A stretch of 64,000 nucleotides of DNA from Lamellibrachia columna (lineage: Eukaryota; Annelida; Polychaeta; Sabellida; Siboglinidae), in NCBI GenBank assembly GCA_963662155.1, contig OY759271.1, positions 42,299,500 through 42,363,499 of the forward strand. Reading direction: 5' to 3'. Made by a program: the position numbers and the translations under genes. Shown here piece after piece: positions 59,014 to 64,000 of the stretch (its first letter is position 1; each line of letters starts with the position of its first letter). The notes below the pieces were generated by a model that was not told the origin of the DNA, did no database searches, and saw only the letters and a program-made list of their open reading frames with translations.

Positions 59014-60152
59014 TGGGATTGGAGGAGGTGAACAAACATGGTCAGTCTAAAAGGAAGACCAAGGAAAAGTCGGGTTATTGTTCCTCTGTTAATTGAGTAG
59101 CTACTGCTCTATATTATTGATATCTACATCAGTACCAGCCCTGGTCCGTCCAGCCCACCTTTGTCTTGGTCTGCCTTTTAGGTTGTCTGTGTTTGTTCAC
59201 ATTTGATACCATCAAACAAACCACGTGAGTTCCTTCAGTTGCATTCCAGTGAATCAAGATCTGCTGACTTATTTATCTGGCTACTGTGGAATGGGCGCTT
59301 CAGTCTAAAGTAGTGCTCGCAAACACACTGTATGGGGTGCCCAGCATTCCTGTATTGTCCCATATGTCCTATATATTAATTGCAAATGCTATGTTTTCCT
59401 AACATTTGTGGAGATTTGGAAGTTTCTTGCCTACAGAATTAGTTTTGCAATTTTTTTGAGTTTCACGCAACGTTTTCATCCAGTATTGATGGCCTAAACA
59501 AAACAGCTGCAGGGAACTAGTTTATTGAGAACACATGTTTGTCTGCATGGTGACAACTATGATGTCATCAGTTCACTCCTGATGTCATGCAATACAAGAG
59601 ATTTAATTCCACAGCAGTTTTTTGACACGTCTTGCAACTGAGAGTTTGCCATGTTGCCTAAGTATGACCTTGACTGGGTGTCCAAACAAGGAGCAGGACC
59701 AGTCATTAGTGCAGGGCATTGATGGGATTAGCTTCCTTGTTGATCTTGATCAGTCGAAGCACCTGTTAGCAGGTGCAGTGGCAGAAATACGAACTGTCCT
59801 TACATCTGCCTATGTTAGTAATTAGTGGGAAAGGGAATAGTTTCTTACATCTCTGATTTTTTGGGTTGTCTAAGAGGTTCTGCTTTCACGTGGGGCATGA
59901 CAACTTAGAAAGCATGACAACTTAGAAAACATGCAGGTTTTCTTGCTATCCCAGTATAAATGGTGTACAGCTTAGCAAGTAATGCGTGTGTCTTGTAGGC
60001 AACAGTGGACAATTGAATGATTCCATTTTAAATGCCCATTCGCATACAATTCGATACTAGCAGCTAGGAGCGGGTAAACAAATTTCCTAGCAAACATGAA
60101 ATCCCATACAAAATCCTATGACCGTTCACATGAAGTTTGCATCTAGTAGCAT

Positions 60153-60362
60153 TGTTGCTTCTGGTCCGTCCAGCCCATTGATGCTACTGGTCCGTCCAGC
60201 CCATTGATGCTACTGGTTCGTCTAGCCCATTGATGCTACTGGTCCGTCCAGCCCATTGATGCTACTGGTCCATCCAGCCCATTGATGCTACTGGTCCGTC
60301 CAGCCCATTGATGCTACTGGTCCATCCAGCCCATTGATGCTACTGGTCCGTCCAGCCCATTG
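60153..60362. repeat. 26-bp minisatellite, 8 copies
   Basis: The unit is GATGCTACTGGTCCGTCCAG plus CCCATT. CTGGTCCGTCCAGCCCA also occurs as a single copy at 59,141-59,157, outside the array. Sequence from 60,363 to 60,846 shows no gene. Confidence 0.95.
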
Positions 60363-60846
60363 ATGCTACTAGCTAGTAGAAGTCGGAAAACGATAGCTGT
60401 ACTGCTGATGTCTGCCAGATTACCACTACTAGCCACTAATAAATTGCTCGGTATAATGGGTTTCTCACCATGTCAGCATGTCAGAAGCGACACGGCAACT
60501 AAATTTCAAAATGAGAAAGTGGTCAAAACCTTTCCAAAACACAATCATTGTTACAATTGTTGACTAAAACCTGTCCGAAATACAATCATTGATCAAATAA
60601 TTGTCCAATATTCATCCAATATGTTTTAAAACATTATCACTACGACATGATATTAGACCCCTATTCATTTATTTCAGAGGCTATGAAACCAATACAACAC
60701 AACACACCTTAAAATATCCTCCTTGTGATACTTGCACCGGGAAAAATGCAAGAAATGGCAACGTCACATTCTTATTAGCTTCTAGAAGCGTTTACTAACC
60801 ATGTATGTGAACGTCACTCGCTCCTAGCAGCTAGAAGCAAGTACTA

Positions 60847-61715
60847 CAGTGCAACATGCTTATAACGAACACGGATACAACGAATTGATGGATATAATGA
60901 AACAATTTCTTACGTACAGATTTTTTCCCTATCTTTCCATTATAAGCGTTCACGCATATTACGAACACGGGTATAACGAATTCATGGTTATTACGAACAC
61001 CTTTTCCTGAAAAAATTTCGCCGTATAACGAATTTCTGTCCAACTGAAAATCGCTCGGTTGTTCGCAAATACTGCCCGTCCGTGACCTGGAAGCCATGCC
61101 ATGGCCATGCAGAGCACCAGTGAGAAAGTAATTAGGTCAATGAGGGAAATCATCAAAGATGATTGTTAGCTGCCCACTAAGCTATGTTTAAATTAACATT
61201 GGTGCAAATCGGACCCATCTCCTGCTGAGCAGATAAAGAACATCGCTGAGTGTTTGGACAGGCTTTGCGATATAGGACAGTTCATCCGTAACAGGGCTAG
61301 GCAGTCAGACACCGCTGCAGGGCACTGTGACTGACTTGAGGATTTCTTTTTGTCTGGTGCTCTACAAGGAGAAGTACTGTAGTTACCGTGGTTCCATTCA
61401 GCCACAGTTCGTGTTTTAGTGTGCTTGGATGCAGCATGCTCGCCATGTGTTTACGTCATATTTCACTACTTTTTCACAGACGGTGAACTGCGATGTTATA
61501 CTATAACTACACTTAATAGTAACATTTGTAACTGTTTTATGTGTCATCTAAATAAATGTTACACAACAAAATATCTTTGCGTTTGATAGACACCTGGCGA
61601 ATAGTTTAAAAACTGTCACCTAGCGGGTAAACGCATACACTCATATAGCGAATTCACGGATATAACGAACTCGTTAGCTACCCACAAAGTAGTTCGTTAT
61701 AAGCATGTTGCACTG
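60847..61715. mobile_element. Pogo/Tigger-like DNA transposon remnant
   Basis: The 24-bp termini at 60,847-60,870 and 61,692-61,715 are perfect inverted repeats starting CAGTGCAACATGC, and TA flanks both. ATAACGAA recurs in subterminal regions. A plus-strand stretch at 61,215-61,330 reads QIKNIAECLDRLCDIGQFIR, which could be the helical end of a transposase, but no DDE catalytic region is present. It is internally deleted and non-autonomous. Confidence 0.88.
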
Positions 61716-61790
61716 TAGTCCCTAGCAGCTAGAAGCAAATACTAGTCCCTAGCAGCTAAGGGCTAGTAGGGAACTGTATGTGAATAGGCC

Positions 61791-62049
61791 TTTGATGACT
61801 GCTTCTATTATCTCCTTGGTCCTTAACCAATGTCTAACAAACTATCTCCTGTTTACAGGGTTTCTAGCCTTAGCTGTAGGTGTGTCCCCACCATCAACCA
61901 TGGGGTGTAGTTCTATCTTACACCTGTGGAAGTTTGTATAGTACTGTGCTGTTTATCGAAATGAAGCACACTATGACCATTATAGCTGTAGGTGGCATAA
62001 ATTAGGACCATATAATTAAGGTGCAGTTGGCAGATCTCAACAATATAGC
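61791..62049. other. Spacer, nothing recognised
   Basis: Short unique sequence before the 47-bp array. Confidence 0.5.
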
Positions 62050-62993
62050 CAACCTCTATGTTGATCTATGAACCAATGACACCACAATTGCAACATCAAC
62101 CTCTATGTTGGTCTATGAACCAATGACACCATCATTGCAACATCAACCTCTATGTTGATCTATGAACCAATGACACCACCATTGCAACATCAACCTCTAT
62201 GTTGATTTATGAACCAATGACACCATCATTGCAACATCAACCTCTATGTAGGTCAGTAAACCAATGACACCACCATTGCAGCATCAACCTCTATGTTGAT
62301 TTATGAACCAATGACACCACCATTGCAACATCAAGCTCTATGTAGGTCAGTGAACCAATGACACCACCATTGCAACATCAACCTCTATGTAGGTCTGTGA
62401 ACCAATGATGCCACCATTGCAACATCAACCTGTATGTAGGTCTATGAACCAATGACACCACCATTGCAACATCAACCTCTATGTAGGTCTGTGAACCAAT
62501 GATGCCACCATTGCAACATCAACCTCTATGTAGGTCTATGAACCAATGACACCACCATTGCAACATCAACCTCTATGTAGGTCTATGAACCAATGACACC
62601 ACCATTGCAACATCAACCTCTATGAAGGTCTGTGAACCAATGACGCCACCATTGCAACATCAACCTCTATGTAGGTCTATGAACCAATGACGCCACCATT
62701 GCAACATCAACCTCTATGTAGGTCTATGAACCAATGACACCACCATTGCAACATCAACCTCTATGTAGGTCTATGAACCAATGACACCACCATTGCAACA
62801 TCAACCTCTATGTAGGTCTATGAACCAATGACGCCACCATTGCAAAACCAACCTCTATGTAGGTCTATGAACCAATGACACCACCATTGCAACATCAACC
62901 TCTATGTAGGTCTATGAACCAATGACACCACCATTGCAACATCAACCTCTATGTAGGTCTATGAACCAATGACACCACCATTGCAACATCAAC
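62050..62993. repeat. 47-bp minisatellite, about 20 copies
   Basis: The unit is AACCTCTATGTAGGTCTATG, AACCAATGACACCACCATTG, then CAACATC. Each unit carries a CCAAT and the inverted pair CAATG/CATTG with a 7-base loop. The left copies (GTTGATCTATG) differ from the right ones (GTAGGTCTATG). Sequence from 62,994 to 63,298 shows no gene. Confidence 0.97.
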
Positions 62994-63298
62994 ACATTTT
63001 ATGCACATGCGTTAAATAAATCTGGCATTTGATCAAAGTTTGAAACCATAAAATCATTGTGTGTGTGGGTTATCATGACCTGGGGAACTGTGCAGACATG
63101 CACATGAGTATATTTGCTTTCTTTGCATAAGGCAACATTTGATATACCTAGTAATGTGTATTTCCCCTGCTGTCATCCATCATCTAAGGATGCTGTGGAA
63201 ATAAATGATGTCCTGGAGCTAGTTTTCAAATTGCAACGGTGCGTAGCAGTTGTTCTATTTGTGTTTATTATACATTGCCACTTGATAGTTGTTAATGC

Positions 63299-64000
63299 AA
63301 TAACACACAACACTTCCATGGACCAATAACACACAACACTTCCATGGACCAATAACACACAACACTTCCATGGACCAATAACACACAACACTTCCATGGA
63401 CCAATAACACACAACACTTCCATGGACCAATAACACACAACACTTCCATGGACCAATAACACACAACACTTCCATGGACCAATAACACACAACACTTCCA
63501 TGGACCAATAACACACAACACTTCCATGGACCAATAACACACAACACTTCCATGGACCAATAACACACAACACTTCCATGGACCAATAACACACAATACT
63601 TCCATGGACGAATAACACAACACTTCCATGGACCAATAACACACAACACTTCCATGGACCAATAACACACAACACTTCCATGGACCAATAACACACAACA
63701 CTTCCATGGACCAATAACACACAACACTTCCATGGACCAATAACACACAACACTTCCATGGACCAATAACACACAACACTTCCATGGACCAATAACACAC
63801 AATACTTCCATGGACCAATAACACACAACACTTCCATGGACCAATAACACACAACACTTCCATGGGCCAATAACACACAACACTTCCATGGACCAATAAC
63901 ACACAACACTTCCATGGACCAATAACACACAACACTTCCATGGACCAATAACACACAACACTTCCATGGACCAATAACACAATACTTCCATGGACTAATA
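63299..64000. repeat. 26-bp minisatellite, at least 27 copies, running off the window
   Basis: The unit is AATAACACACAACACTTCCA plus TGGACC, nearly invariant. The array continues past the window end. Long open frames on the minus strand (more than 200 codons) are created only by the repeat. Confidence 0.97.

Larger units (their letters stand above)
60031..61790. mobile_element. Candidate composite element with diverged inverted ends
   Basis: The left end (GCCCATTCGCATACAATTC, then TACTAGCAGCTAGGAGC) resembles the complement of the right end (complement reading GCCTATTCACATACAGTTC, then ACTAGCCCTTAGCTGCTAGG at 61,735-61,785). No matching target duplication was found. It encloses the 26-bp array and the pogo-like element. 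Confidence 0.4.

Noticed and set aside
59622..59825. 67-codon plus-strand frame as a gene
   Set aside because: There are no family motifs, splice signals or neighbouring coding segments.
63173..63991. Open frames of 220-272 codons on the minus strand
   Set aside because: They are produced by a 26-bp tandem repeat without stops in any phase; three frames are open at once and no gene structure surrounds them.

Overview
This is nuclear DNA of an animal, most likely a marine or other aquatic invertebrate. The evidence is GT-AG introns, tRNA-derived SINEs, several classes of metazoan retrotransposon, hAT and pogo-like DNA elements, and a very heavy load of minisatellites. No species can be named. 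Two sites resembling a CTCF core would fit a bilaterian, but this is weak. There are no bacterial or viral genes, and no convincing stand-alone RNA gene other than ribozyme motifs inside a retroelement.

Region 1 (about 1-14,100) holds one complete host gene: nuclear-encoded mitochondrial elongation factor Ts (TSFM), plus strand, six coding exons (746-779, 2051-2205, 5021-5149, 8732-8839, 11958-12129, 13391-13863). They join in frame to 356 codons plus stop. Its introns are full of repeats. Intron 2 carries a 37-bp minisatellite in which almost every unit has an AP-1-type TGASTCA site. Intron 3 is almost entirely a 70-bp minisatellite of about 47 copies. Intron 4 holds a 5'-truncated non-LTR retrotransposon in antisense.

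Region 2 (about 14,100-36,000) has no gene I can support apart from a possible promoter and untranslated first exon near 15,940-16,130. It contains hAT-type MITEs, one with a near-perfect 8-bp target duplication, tRNA-derived SINE copies, LINE fragments and several short minisatellites.

Region 3 (about 36,000-50,000) has two large 40-bp-unit minisatellites (36,405-39,540 and 47,157-48,790). Between them lies a Penelope-like element (PLE) at 41,470-44,282, minus strand, bounded by an exact 13-bp target duplication. The PLE encodes reverse transcriptase and a GIY-YIG endonuclease but has at least two breaks. Its terminal repeats contain hammerhead-ribozyme motifs, and at one end the repeats form a 120-bp-arm palindrome. 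A LINE 3' remnant adjoins it.

Region 4 (about 50,000-64,000) has a mariner-like MITE, a 1.09-kb inverted-repeat structure, and a probable 5' coding exon of an unidentified gene (57,539-57,645, plus strand). It also has a pogo-like element with perfect terminal inverted repeats inserted in a short tandem repeat, and four more minisatellites; the last runs off the window end. Apart from TSFM and the 57.6-kb exon, essentially all structure here comes from mobile elements and tandem-repeat growth.
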